Assembly: GCF_050943655.1 (NCBI RefSeq)
Contig: NZ_JBMNPQ010000001.1
Location: 25,749-89,748 of the forward strand
Direction of reading: 5' to 3'
From: Peptoniphilus_A sp050943655
Lineage (GTDB): Bacteria > Bacillota > Clostridia > Tissierellales > Peptoniphilaceae
DNA: 64,000 nucleotides
Each line of letters starts with the position of its first letter. Within the stretch, counting starts at the first letter, position 1. Of the stretch, positions 7,484-16,794 are shown piece by piece. The notes below the pieces were generated by a model, which was given only the letters and a program-made list of their open reading frames with translations, was not told where the DNA came from and searched no databases. A program made the translations under genes and the position numbers.

Positions 7484-8392
7484 TTGAAATACAAAGATTA
7501 TTATGAAATCTTAGGTGTCTCTAAAGATGCCGATGAAAAGGAGATTAAGAGTGCCTACAGAAAGCTCGCAAAAAAATATCACCCCGACCTAAACAAAGGC
7601 GACGAGGGTGCTGCCGACAAATTCAAAGAAATTTCCGAAGCTTACGAGGTCTTATCAGACAAGGACAAGAGAAAGAAATATGATACATTTGGATCTAATT
7701 ACGATTTTAGTTCCGGTTATGACTTTGATCCTTCTCAGTATGGTTATACTTACCAAACCGGAGGAAGCGGTGCAGATTTCTCTGACTTTTTTGAGACAAT
7801 TTTTGGTTCATCCCATGGAGGCTCCAGGGGATTTAATATAGATGATATTTTTTCAGGCTTTTCTGGAGGTGGCGCTTCTAATAGAGCAAGACCAAAGAAG
7901 GCAAAGTTTGAATCTGAACTTTCAATTTCTATTAAAGAGGCCTACGAAGGGTGTGAAAAGAATGTAAGCCTAAGTTATGGCGGAGAAGTTTATGACATCA
8001 AAGTTAAAGTGCCAAAGGGCATCACTCGTGGAAAGAAGATAAGAGTAAGTGGCAAAAAATTCGGTATTTCTGGCGACATAATGTTTAAGATAAAAATAAA
8101 AGACGAAAAGCACATGACTCTTGATGGATTAGATATTGAGCTTACAGAAAATATTTATCCATGGACTGCTGCTCTTGGTGGCACAAAAACTGTCGATGCT
8201 CTCGACGGAAAGTTAAAATTAAAAATTCCAAAGAACTTCATCGGAGGAAACAAAATGAGAATTCCTTCAAGAGGATTTAAGGATTTGAAAGGAAAAGTTG
8301 GAGACTTGTATGTTAAGTTTAACATCGTAAATCCAACAAACTTAACTGAAGAACAATTAAAATTATATAAAGAGCTTAACGAAATAAGCTAA
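7484..8392 (+). CDS. DnaJ-family co-chaperone, CbpA type (no zinc finger)
   Basis: 302 aa. TTG start placed by GAGGAGG seven bases upstream. J domain at residues 1-70 with the Hsp70-stimulating HPD at 33-35; a Gly/Phe/Ser/Tyr-rich linker (about 75-135); then the two beta-sandwich substrate domains (about 145-300). The four CxxCxGxG zinc motifs of canonical DnaJ are absent, so this is a type II J protein (CbpA/DnaJB1-like). It delivers substrates to DnaK and stimulates its ATPase. It is 12 bp upstream of clpB, and the two share the CtsR-type promoter, making a disaggregation operon that would work with DnaK encoded elsewhere. Confidence 0.9.
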   Translation: MKYKDYYEILGVSKDADEKEIKSAYRKLAKKYHPDLNKGDEGAADKFKEISEAYEVLSDKDKRKKYDTFGSNYDFSSGYDFDPSQYGYTYQTGGSGADFSDFFETIFGSSHGGSRGFNIDDIFSGFSGGGASNRARPKKAKFESELSISIKEAYEGCEKNVSLSYGGEVYDIKVKVPKGITRGKKIRVSGKKFGISGDIMFKIKIKDEKHMTLDGLDIELTENIYPWTAALGGTKTVDALDGKLKLKIPKNFIGGNKMRIPSRGFKDLKGKVGDLYVKFNIVNPTNLTEEQLKLYKELNEIS

Positions 8393-8404
8393 AGAGGTGT
8401 TAAT

Positions 8405-10984
8405 ATGAATTTTGAAAAATTTACTCAAAAATCACTAGAGGCAGTGCAAGGTGCATACAACACTGCTAAAGAGTATGGAAACCCTGAGGTTAAAGAAATT
8501 CACGTAAATTATGCACTTTTAAATGACAGCGAAGGACTTATTCCTAGGGTTTTAACCTATATGGACAAAAATCCTGAAATGATTAAGGCGGATGTATTAA
8601 AAGTTATTGAAAGACTTCCAAAACAATCTGGCTCAAGTTTATATGCCGACGAATCTTATAGAAAAGTTTTTCAAAAAGCTGAAGAGTTTAAGGAAAAACT
8701 AGGCGATGAATATTTATCTGTTGAGCATATTTATTTGGCGCTAATTGCAACTAAGGGAACTGATTCTGCATCTGTTTTTAACAGATTTTCTATAGATTTA
8801 GATTCATTTTTAAAGGCCCTTCAAAAAATTAGGGGCAATCAACATGTCACTACAGATAATCCTGAAGGAACATACGACGCCCTTAAAAAATATGGAGAGG
8901 ACCTTACAGAACTTGCCCGCGACGGCAAACTTGACCCAGTAATTGGTCGTGACGAAGAAGTTAGAAATGTTATAAGAATTCTTTCAAGAAGGACAAAGAA
9001 TAACCCAGTTTTAATCGGGCCTCCAGGAGTTGGTAAAACAGCAATTGCAGGAGGACTTGCCCAAAGAATTGTATCAGAAGATGTGCCCGATGGACTTAAA
9101 AACAAAACAGTCTTCTCCCTTGACATGGGAGCACTAGTTGCTGGTGCAAAGTATAGAGGTGAGTTCGAAGAGAGACTTAAAGCCGTTCTAAACGAAATTA
9201 AAAAATCTGAAGGCGACATTATTCTTTTCATAGACGAAATTCACAACATCGTCGGAGCAGGCAAGACTGACGGCGCAATGGACGCATCAAACTTACTAAA
9301 ACCTATGCTTGCTCGTGGCGAACTTCACGCAATTGGTGCAACAACTCTTGATGAATATAGAAAGTATATCGAAAAGGACCCAGCACTTGAGAGAAGATTC
9401 CAAAAAGTTTTGGTAACTGAGCCAACTGTGGAAGACACAATTGCAATTCTTCGTGGACTAAAAGATAAATACGAAATCTATCACGGAATTAGAATTTCAG
9501 ACTCTGCAGTAATTGCTGCAGCAACTTTATCTGATAGATATATTACAGATAGATACTTGCCAGATAAGGCAATTGACTTGATGGATGAGTCCTGTGCAAT
9601 GCTTAGGACAGAAATCGACTCAATGCCTACAGAAATCGACGAAGTTAGAAGAAAAATTCTTCAACTAGAAATCGAAAATGAGGCTCTTAAAAAAGAAACT
9701 GACGAGGCAAGTAAAGTAAGACTTGAAAAGCTTCAAAAAGAACTTTCAGAAGAAAAGGCCGAGTACGACAGATTAAAATCTAAATGGGAAACTGAAAAGA
9801 AAGGCCTTGACTCATTAAAGGACATCAAAAAACAAATTGAAGATGTAAACCACGAAATAGAAGAAGCTGAAAGAAATTACAATCTTGAAAAACTTTCTGA
9901 ATTAAAATACGGAACTCTTCCAAAATTAAAAGAAGAGCTTGCCGAAAAAGAAAAAGGCGTAAAAGACGGCTCATCAATGGTAAAAGAAGAAGTTACAGAA
10001 GATGAAATTGCCTATGTAGTTAGCCGCTGGACAGGAATACCTGTAGAAAAATTAAACGAAAGCGAAAGAGATAAACTTCTAAGCCTTGAAGATATTTTAC
10101 ACAAGAGAGTTGTTGGTCAAGACGAGGCAATTGAAGTTGTATCTGATGCCGTATTAAGAGCAAGGGCAGGACTTAAGGACAAAAATAAACCAATTGGCTC
10201 CTTCATATTCCTAGGACCAACTGGTGTTGGTAAGACAGAAACTGCCAAGGCACTTACTGAGGCACTTTTCGATGACGAGAGAAATATGATAAGAATAGAT
10301 ATGTCTGAATATATGGAAAAACACTCCGTATCTAGACTTGTTGGTTCTCCTCCAGGATATGTTGGATACGACGAAGGTGGACAACTAACAGAAGCAGTTA
10401 GGAGAAAACCATATAGCGTAATACTATTTGACGAAATCGAAAAGGCTCATCCTGATGTATTTAACATTTTGCTTCAAGTGCTAGATGACGGACGACTTAC
10501 AGACAACCAAGGAAGAACTGTGGACTTTAAAAACACAGTCATCATCATGACATCAAATATTGGATCACATTATCTAATTGATGGAATAAGCGAAAGTGGA
10601 GAGATACTTGAATCAGCTCGTGAAAATGTAATGAGAGATTTGAGAATGGAATTTAGACCAGAATTTTTAAATAGAGTTGACGAGACAGTTCTATTTAAAC
10701 CACTTGGAAGATCTGAAATATTTGAAATCATAAAACAAAGCGTTCGCGAAGTTGAAGATAAACTTAGAGATAGAAATATTAAAATTGAAATCACAGACTC
10801 TGCTCTTGAATTCATACTAGAATCTTCCTTCAACGCACAATATGGCGCTCGTCCAGTTAAGAGATTTATTGGACACAGCTTAGAGACTGACCTTTCTAAG
10901 ATGCTAATTAAAGGCGACATAACAGATGGAGATACAATAGAAGTAGATAGCCTTGCAGGTAAGCTAACTGTAAATAAGAAATAA
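8405..10984 (+). CDS. clpB: ATP-dependent disaggregase ClpB
   Basis: 859 aa, normal ClpB length. Clp N domain (about 1-150), first AAA+ domain with Walker A GPPGVGKT (about 204), the long ClpB coiled-coil middle domain (about 400-535, rich in E/K/L heptads), and second AAA+ domain with GPTGVGKTE (about 602) and the pore loop GYVGYDEGG. It pulls polypeptides out of aggregates together with DnaK/DnaJ; the M domain and the absence of a ClpP-binding IGL/F loop distinguish it from ClpA/ClpC. RBS AAGAGGTG. Cotranscribed with the J protein under the CtsR box. Confidence 0.97.
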   Translation: MNFEKFTQKSLEAVQGAYNTAKEYGNPEVKEIHVNYALLNDSEGLIPRVLTYMDKNPEMIKADVLKVIERLPKQSGSSLYADESYRKVFQKAEEFKEKLGDEYLSVEHIYLALIATKGTDSASVFNRFSIDLDSFLKALQKIRGNQHVTTDNPEGTYDALKKYGEDLTELARDGKLDPVIGRDEEVRNVIRILSRRTKNNPVLIGPPGVGKTAIAGGLAQRIVSEDVPDGLKNKTVFSLDMGALVAGAKYRGEFEERLKAVLNEIKKSEGDIILFIDEIHNIVGAGKTDGAMDASNLLKPMLARGELHAIGATTLDEYRKYIEKDPALERRFQKVLVTEPTVEDTIAILRGLKDKYEIYHGIRISDSAVIAAATLSDRYITDRYLPDKAIDLMDESCAMLRTEIDSMPTEIDEVRRKILQLEIENEALKKETDEASKVRLEKLQKELSEEKAEYDRLKSKWETEKKGLDSLKDIKKQIEDVNHEIEEAERNYNLEKLSELKYGTLPKLKEELAEKEKGVKDGSSMVKEEVTEDEIAYVVSRWTGIPVEKLNESERDKLLSLEDILHKRVVGQDEAIEVVSDAVLRARAGLKDKNKPIGSFIFLGPTGVGKTETAKALTEALFDDERNMIRIDMSEYMEKHSVSRLVGSPPGYVGYDEGGQLTEAVRRKPYSVILFDEIEKAHPDVFNILLQVLDDGRLTDNQGRTVDFKNTVIIMTSNIGSHYLIDGISESGEILESARENVMRDLRMEFRPEFLNRVDETVLFKPLGRSEIFEIIKQSVREVEDKLRDRNIKIEITDSALEFILESSFNAQYGARPVKRFIGHSLETDLSKMLIKGDITDGDTIEVDSLAGKLTVNKK

Positions 10985-11179
10985 ATAAAAATAAAATAAG
11001 CCCAAGAACTTTAAATCACTTAAAGCTCTCGAGCTTTTATATTAAGAAAATGTTAAAAAAATGTTAAGATTAGTAAATATTCACCATTTTTTCACATATT
11101 GGGGGTACTATAGTAAATAGTTAGTCGAAAAAAACAGACTAATGTTAAATCTAGGGCGAAAGAATTTAGGAGGAATAAA

Positions 11180-12903
11180 ATGAAACTATATTCTAAAAAA
11201 TATTTAGCAATGTTACTTGCAGGAGTTATGGTTACATCAATGCCAGTTGCAGCTTTTGCAGGAGAAAACACAGATAATGATTTAAATAATCCACAATCAC
11301 AAGAAAAAACAGTTGAAAATAATAACAATAACACTTCAGAAGAAAACAAAGACAAAGAAGACAAAGATGAAAAAGAATTAGAAGATAAAAAAAAGACGCA
11401 AAAGATGATGTTGATGGTTTAAGATATCTATCAGATTCTAAAAGAAGACAAATAAAAAGAGATATTGACAAAGCAACAAGCAAATCTGAAGTTGAAAGAA
11501 TATTAAGAGATGCAAGAGATGACAATTACGACAACAGAAAAGATGACGTATCTAAAAGAGATCTTGACATCACAAAATTAAAGTATGACGGCAAAAGAGT
11601 AACAGGAAAGACTCTTAAGAAAGCAGAAATCTATGTATCTATAGACGGCGGAAGATTTAAATATGAAACAACTGCTGATAGAGATGGCGAATTTGATTTT
11701 AAATTAGATCTTAAAAAAGGTGAAAAAGCTGAAATTCGTGCAGAAAAAGATGACGTCGAAGGATATTCTGAAACAATTAGACACAATGACTACGATGGCA
11801 AAGAAGTAGACGCAAGAAATCTAGAAATTTCTGGATATGAACTTTCTGGTACTATCAAAAATCATCCATGGGAAGATGTAAAAATTTATCTAAATGGAAG
11901 ATACCTTACAACAACAAGAACTGACAAAGACGGAGACTTCTCTGTAAGACTTAGCGAAAAACTTAAAAACTCTGACTTAGACGACTTATCTTTCTATACA
12001 GAAAAGTCAACAACAGTTGAAAACAAAGACCTAAAAGTAACAAGAGCAATCGAAGGCGAAAAACTTGTAATGGGTACAACAAAAGGTCTTGAAGAAGTAA
12101 GAGTATTATCTGGAAGTAAAGAACTTGGTAAGAGTGATGCAGTTAGAACTGGAGACTTTACAGTATTCTTAGACAGAACTTTAGTATCAGGAGAAAAATT
12201 AACTCTTGAATCAAAAGACTCTGACGGAAAAGTTTCAAAAATTGATTTCGTTGTAACTAAAAAGGCCGAAGCACAAAAACAACTTGCATATATCGAAGGA
12301 TATCCAGATGGAACATTTAAACCTTCTGATAATATGACAAGAGCAGAAGCAGCAAAGATGTTTGCAACATTAATAAATGGTGGAACAAACTTTGGAACTT
12401 CAAAGACAACTAAGTTTACAGACGCAAGTAACGATTGGTACTCTGAAGCAATTAACTATGTTGTTGAAAAAGGATTCATTAACGGCTACGAAGACGGAAC
12501 ATTTAAACCAAATGAAAAAATCACAAGAGCAGAATTTGCTAAGATGATTTCTGGATATATTAAAGACAGTAACACTACAAAAGCAAGCTTTGCAGATACA
12601 AAAGATCACTGGGCACAAGATGCAATCGACAAACTTTATGGAAACAAAAACATTAAAGGCTACCCAGATGGAACATTTAAACCAAATGCAAACATCACAA
12701 GAGCAGAAGCAGTAACAATCCTAAACTCTGTATTTAACAGATACACAACAGGCGCTTCACTTTCTGATGTGAACACATCTGGACTAAAAACTTATAAAGA
12801 CGTAGATTCATCACACTGGGCATACTACAGTATCCTAGATGCATCTAACACTCATAATAGTGAAAAACTAAATCCAAACTCAGACATTGACATTTGGAAA
12901 TAA
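11180..12903 (+). CDS. SLH-domain surface protein, interrupted by a -1 frameshift
   Basis: Signal peptide (about 1-28, ending AFA) and an acidic linker are read from 11180, but this frame stops at 11422. The -1 frame is open without a stop from 11395 to 12903, so the full product would be about 574 aa. The junction is a run of eight A (11387-11394) followed by G, read in zero frame as a classic A-AAA-AAG slippery heptamer. After the junction come a charged helical segment (RQIKRDIDKATSKSEVERIL), Ig-like/Big-type beta repeats with DGDF-type turns, then three SLH motifs (YIEGYPDGTFKP, FINGYEDGTFKP, NIKGYPDGTFKP) that bind pyruvylated wall polymer. The C-terminal third is paralogous to the protein at 40983. 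It could be a sequencing indel, slippage-corrected expression, phase variation or a pseudogene. Confidence 0.75.
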
Positions 12904-12927
12904 AAAATAAAAATTAGATAAAATATT

Positions 12928-12957
12928 AAGTGCAGGTAGAAATACTTGCACTTTTTT
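12928..12957 (+). terminator. Terminator after the frameshifted SLH gene
   Basis: AAGTGCA pairs with TGCACTT around an 11-nt loop and is followed by a T-run. Confidence 0.85.
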
Positions 12958-13078
12958 ATTGCTAAGCCTAAGTGCATTATTATTTGTATAATGAAACGCT
13001 TAGATGTTATTATATTAATTGAGGGTTAAAGCATCTATAGACTTATTTAAAATTAAGAGAAACTGTTGATGTGATGAT

Positions 13079-14857
13079 ATGGATAAAGTAAAAAACAATT
13101 TTAATATTATTTACAAAGAATTTTTTAAATTTTCAAAAAAGGGAGCAGTGGCATTTTTAATAAATGCTATTCTAGAGCCTCTCCCTTCTTTTTTGATTGC
13201 AATTTTAAGTAAGAGCTTGTTAAATTTTTTGACAAATAATAGAGAACTAAATTTCATACTAAAATATTTATTGTCTTTTGTAGTATTCTTGTTTGCAATA
13301 AATGTAGTTATAAATCTAACTTATAATATTTTGTGGCCGATTGTCGTAAATTTTAGATTTCAAAAACTTACAGAGCTTGGACAAACTGCAATGAATCTAG
13401 ATTACTCACTGCTTGAAGATTATGAAGTAATGGAAGAATTTGAAATTGCAAAATCATCTTCATCAGATAATCAAAATGGATTTGCAGGTTATATTTTTAA
13501 TTTGAGCAAAACTTTTAAGGGGATAATTTCTTTTATATTAAATGGGTTAGTTTTAATATTTTATCTGCCTCTTCTAATAATTCCAGCAATTCTTTTATTT
13601 GTACATAATTTGAAAAAGTCTCTTGCATCTAGAAACAAAACCCACGAGATAAAGGATATGATAACTAAAGATTTTGACAGGAAAGAGGAGTATATCAACA
13701 GCACGATTTGGGATTTTAGCACGGGAAAAGAGATAAGGATATTTAACATTTCCTCTATGCTTTTAAATAAACTTGAAAAAATTTTTGGTGATAAGAATAA
13801 AAATGTTGGCGAAATTTTAAAAATTGAAAAAGATTTATTTATTTCTAACAATATTCTTTGGATTGTTTTTGAAATAATTACTTACCTCTATATTTTCATT
13901 TTATTTGCAAGTGGCAGGCTTCAAGTTGACTCAATTGTGATGTTAATAATGGTATTCTCTTTGTTCCAAAAATCTTTAAGCGATATATCCGATGACTTCA
14001 GCAAATTGTATCAAAATAGTTTAGAGATAGAAAATTACTTCTCATTTGTAGATAAATATCCTAGCGGCAAAGAAGAAAATTCAAGAAAAATAAAAATTTC
14101 TCGAATAGATTCTGTAGAATTTAAGAATGTGTGGTTTAGGTATTCAAAGAAAAGTCCATATGTACTAAAAAATATAAATTTCAGTCTAAAAAATAATGAA
14201 AAACTTGCCATAGTTGGAATAAACGGCAGTGGAAAAAGTACAATCATAAAACTTCTTCTTAATTTTTACAAGCAAGATAAAGGTCAAATTTTGATAAATG
14301 GTTTTGATATAAACGATATTGAAAAGAAGAGCTTGTATTCTTTAGTTTCTTCGATGTTCCAAGAATCTATAATTTATTCTTTTCCAGTTGCCCAAAATGT
14401 TGCTATGTCAGATTCATTTGACAAAAGAAAAGTAATATCTGCGCTCGAAGAAGCAAATATTTATAAAGAAATTGATAAATTTGATGAAAATATAGACAAG
14501 ATGATGCTTAGGTTAATAGATGATAAAGGATTTGTTCCTTCAGGAGGGCAGAGTCAAAAAATAAACTTCGCGAGAAGTCTATATAGAGATTCTGATTTAT
14601 TAATTTTAGACGAACCATCAGCTTTCTTAGATCCATTCTCAGAGGAGAAAATGATACGATCCATTACCGATGCTACCAAGGATAAAATGGCAATTTATAT
14701 TTCTCACAGACTGACAACTGTAAAGTTTTGCGATAAAATTATTCTTCTTAAAGATGGTGGGATAATTGAGCGTGGAAACTGTGATGAGATGATTGATAAA
14801 AAAGCTCAGTTCTACAATATGTACATGAGTCAGAAGAAGCTTTTTGTTAAGCAGTAG
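13079..14857 (+). CDS. ABC exporter, fused membrane and ATPase domains (first half of a pair)
   Basis: 592 aa. Six membrane helices (about 1-320), then an ATPase domain with Walker A GINGSGKST (about 380), signature SGGQSQ, Walker B LLILDEP and H-loop ISHRL. All catalytic residues appear intact; the signature QSQ replaces the common QQQ/KQR. It is 18 bp upstream of a second, similar half-transporter, so a heterodimeric exporter is likely. Upstream lie a T/A-rich region with TATAAT (12987-12992) and a weak ribosome site. No substrate peptide, peptidase domain or modification gene is adjacent, so the cargo (peptide, lipid or drug) is open. Confidence 0.85.
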   Translation: MDKVKNNFNIIYKEFFKFSKKGAVAFLINAILEPLPSFLIAILSKSLLNFLTNNRELNFILKYLLSFVVFLFAINVVINLTYNILWPIVVNFRFQKLTELGQTAMNLDYSLLEDYEVMEEFEIAKSSSSDNQNGFAGYIFNLSKTFKGIISFILNGLVLIFYLPLLIIPAILLFVHNLKKSLASRNKTHEIKDMITKDFDRKEEYINSTIWDFSTGKEIRIFNISSMLLNKLEKIFGDKNKNVGEILKIEKDLFISNNILWIVFEIITYLYIFILFASGRLQVDSIVMLIMVFSLFQKSLSDISDDFSKLYQNSLEIENYFSFVDKYPSGKEENSRKIKISRIDSVEFKNVWFRYSKKSPYVLKNINFSLKNNEKLAIVGINGSGKSTIIKLLLNFYKQDKGQILINGFDINDIEKKSLYSLVSSMFQESIIYSFPVAQNVAMSDSFDKRKVISALEEANIYKEIDKFDENIDKMMLRLIDDKGFVPSGGQSQKINFARSLYRDSDLLILDEPSAFLDPFSEEKMIRSITDATKDKMAIYISHRLTTVKFCDKIILLKDGGIIERGNCDEMIDKKAQFYNMYMSQKKLFVKQ

Positions 14858-14875
14858 GAAGCTCAGGTGATTTGA

Positions 14876-16633
14876 ATGATAAAAAGAATTTATAAAGAAG
14901 TATCTGAAATGTCCAAAGAATATTTGTACTTTTCAGTTTTTATAATAATTATAAAAAGTATTTATCCAATAATCCTCGTCCTATTTCCAAAAATAATTAT
15001 TGAGAGCATAACTTCTGGTATTAGCTATAAATCTATCATCCCAATAATTTCAATTATTCTAATTAAATTTGTATCTACAAGTGTGATTAAAATTCTGGAA
15101 AACAAGCTTCTTTTTATAGGCACAGAATTAAATCAAAAATTTGAGACAAAAATTTTAAAAAAATTAATGACAGTGGATTATGAAACTTTAGAGAATCCAC
15201 AAATTTTAGATATGAAGGACGAGGCACTGGAAGGAATTTCCATAAGTGAGGGCTCAAGCATTTCCATTTATAATGAAAAGTTTATTGAAATTATTTCGTC
15301 TATTATTTCAATTGTTGGAGTTGCATACATAATAACAAAAATAAGTGCAATTTATCTGATTGTTTTAATCATTATACTTACTCTTGATTTTGTAATTGAA
15401 AAAATCATTGCAGATTTTGAGATGAAAAATTGGAGCAAGTGGATACCAATCAACAGACAGTTTCGAATGGTTTACGACTTGATGTATAATTTCAAAAACG
15501 GGCCAGATATAAGAATGTTTAGTGCAGAAGACTTTTTTACGAGAAAGGTTAATTCTGCAAACAAAAACATGTACGAAGTTATGAGTGACGAGGCAAGAAC
15601 TGTTTCGAGATACGGTATTTTTACAGCAATATTAGAATCATTAAAGATATTTGTAATTGGGTACTTGGCGATAGATGGTCTTTTTAAAAAAATTCTCTCC
15701 ATTGCAGATTTTGGGGCATACCTTGTCGCCGTCAATGTTTTTATTGATTCAGTAAAGTCGATAACTCATGCAGTTGTAGATATAAATAAATTATCTCGCT
15801 ACATGAAGAGTTATTTTACTTTTCTAGACCTTGATACTTCTAAAAAGAAAATTGAGGAAAGAACTGTTTTAAATAAAGATGATAAAGTTTCTAAGATTGA
15901 ATTTAAAAATGTGTACTTCAAGTATCCTTCAATGGACGAGTACACTCTTTTAGATATTAATTTTAAAATTGAAGAGAACGAAAAAATTAGTTTAGTTGGA
16001 TTAAATGGTGCTGGCAAGTCTACGATTATAAAACTTCTAACAGGTCTTTATAAACCGACTAAAGGAGAAATTTTAATCGACGGAGTTAGCACTGTTAATT
16101 ATAACAAGGATGATTTATTTAAAAAGTTTGCGGCAGTGTTTCAAGATTTTAACATCTTTCCGCTATCAGTTGCAGAAAATATTTCGATGAATGGTGCAAG
16201 AGACGAGTCCAAAATAGAAGAGCTATTATATAAAACTGATTTGTTAAAGAGAGTAAAGAGTTTAGAGTATGGACTTGATGAAAATTTGTACAGAGCTTAC
16301 GACAGCTCATCTACAGATTTATCCATGGGCCAAAAGCAAAAGATAGCACTTGCAAGGGCGCTATATAGTGATAGAGAATTTTTATTATTAGATGAGCCGA
16401 CTGCATCAGTTGATGTTTACACTGAACTAAACTTTTACAAAAACTTGGAGCAATTTGCCAAGGACAAGACTTCTATTTTTATTTCACACAGACTTATAAG
16501 TTCAAAATTTTGTGACAGAATTATTGTTTTGGAAAATGGAAAAATCATCGAGAGTGGAAGCTTTGAAGATTTATTAAAAGAAGACAGCAGATTTAAAGAA
16601 ATGTTTCAAATGCAAAGGGAAAAGTTCATATAG
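14876..16633 (+). CDS. ABC exporter, fused membrane and ATPase domains (second half of a pair)
   Basis: 585 aa, same architecture as the preceding gene: membrane domain (about 1-315) and ATPase with Walker A GLNGAGKST (about 375), signature LSMGQKQK, Walker B LLLDEP and ISHRL. The signature has SMGQ where SGGQ is usual. The pairing with the gene 18 bp upstream suggests a heterodimer. Many hydrophobic residues and low-GC codons match its neighbour, so both probably arrived or evolved together. RBS AGGTGA. Ends in a clear terminator. Confidence 0.85.
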   Translation: MIKRIYKEVSEMSKEYLYFSVFIIIIKSIYPIILVLFPKIIIESITSGISYKSIIPIISIILIKFVSTSVIKILENKLLFIGTELNQKFETKILKKLMTVDYETLENPQILDMKDEALEGISISEGSSISIYNEKFIEIISSIISIVGVAYIITKISAIYLIVLIIILTLDFVIEKIIADFEMKNWSKWIPINRQFRMVYDLMYNFKNGPDIRMFSAEDFFTRKVNSANKNMYEVMSDEARTVSRYGIFTAILESLKIFVIGYLAIDGLFKKILSIADFGAYLVAVNVFIDSVKSITHAVVDINKLSRYMKSYFTFLDLDTSKKKIEERTVLNKDDKVSKIEFKNVYFKYPSMDEYTLLDINFKIEENEKISLVGLNGAGKSTIIKLLTGLYKPTKGEILIDGVSTVNYNKDDLFKKFAAVFQDFNIFPLSVAENISMNGARDESKIEELLYKTDLLKRVKSLEYGLDENLYRAYDSSSTDLSMGQKQKIALARALYSDREFLLLDEPTASVDVYTELNFYKNLEQFAKDKTSIFISHRLISSKFCDRIIVLENGKIIESGSFEDLLKEDSRFKEMFQMQREKFI

Positions 16634-16641
16634 AAATAAAG

Positions 16642-16667
16642 TCCTCTATAAGTAGAGGATTTTTTTA
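16642..16667 (+). terminator. Terminator of the ABC pair
   Basis: TCCTCTA pairs with TAGAGGA around TAAG and is followed by seven T. Confidence 0.9.
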
Positions 16668-16794
16668 TTTTAAAGTATTATCTACAAAGTTTAATATAAA
16701 TAAGATCGAGAAAATTTTATTTACTTCTTGTAAATTTTATTTAAATCATGCCTTTGATATAATATAGATGTATTAATTTATAGAGGATGATTTT

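Noticed and set aside
8839..10920. Open frames of 116-130 aa opposite clpB
   Set aside because: They lie antisense in a strongly conserved coding gene, with no ribosome-binding site; shadow frames.
11025..11041. Terminator after clpB (AAAGC-TCTCGA-GCTTT)
   Set aside because: Five-bp stem with a short, interrupted T-tail; too weak to list.
11380..11400. Firm claim of programmed -1 frameshifting in the SLH gene
   Set aside because: The slippery heptamer is present, but no internal Shine-Dalgarno element lies at the usual distance upstream and no strong stem-loop is evident directly downstream. A homopolymer indel is equally possible.
12903..16633. Bacteriocin or lantibiotic export locus
   Set aside because: The two ABC exporters have no peptidase domain, and no precursor peptide, modification or immunity gene is next to them.
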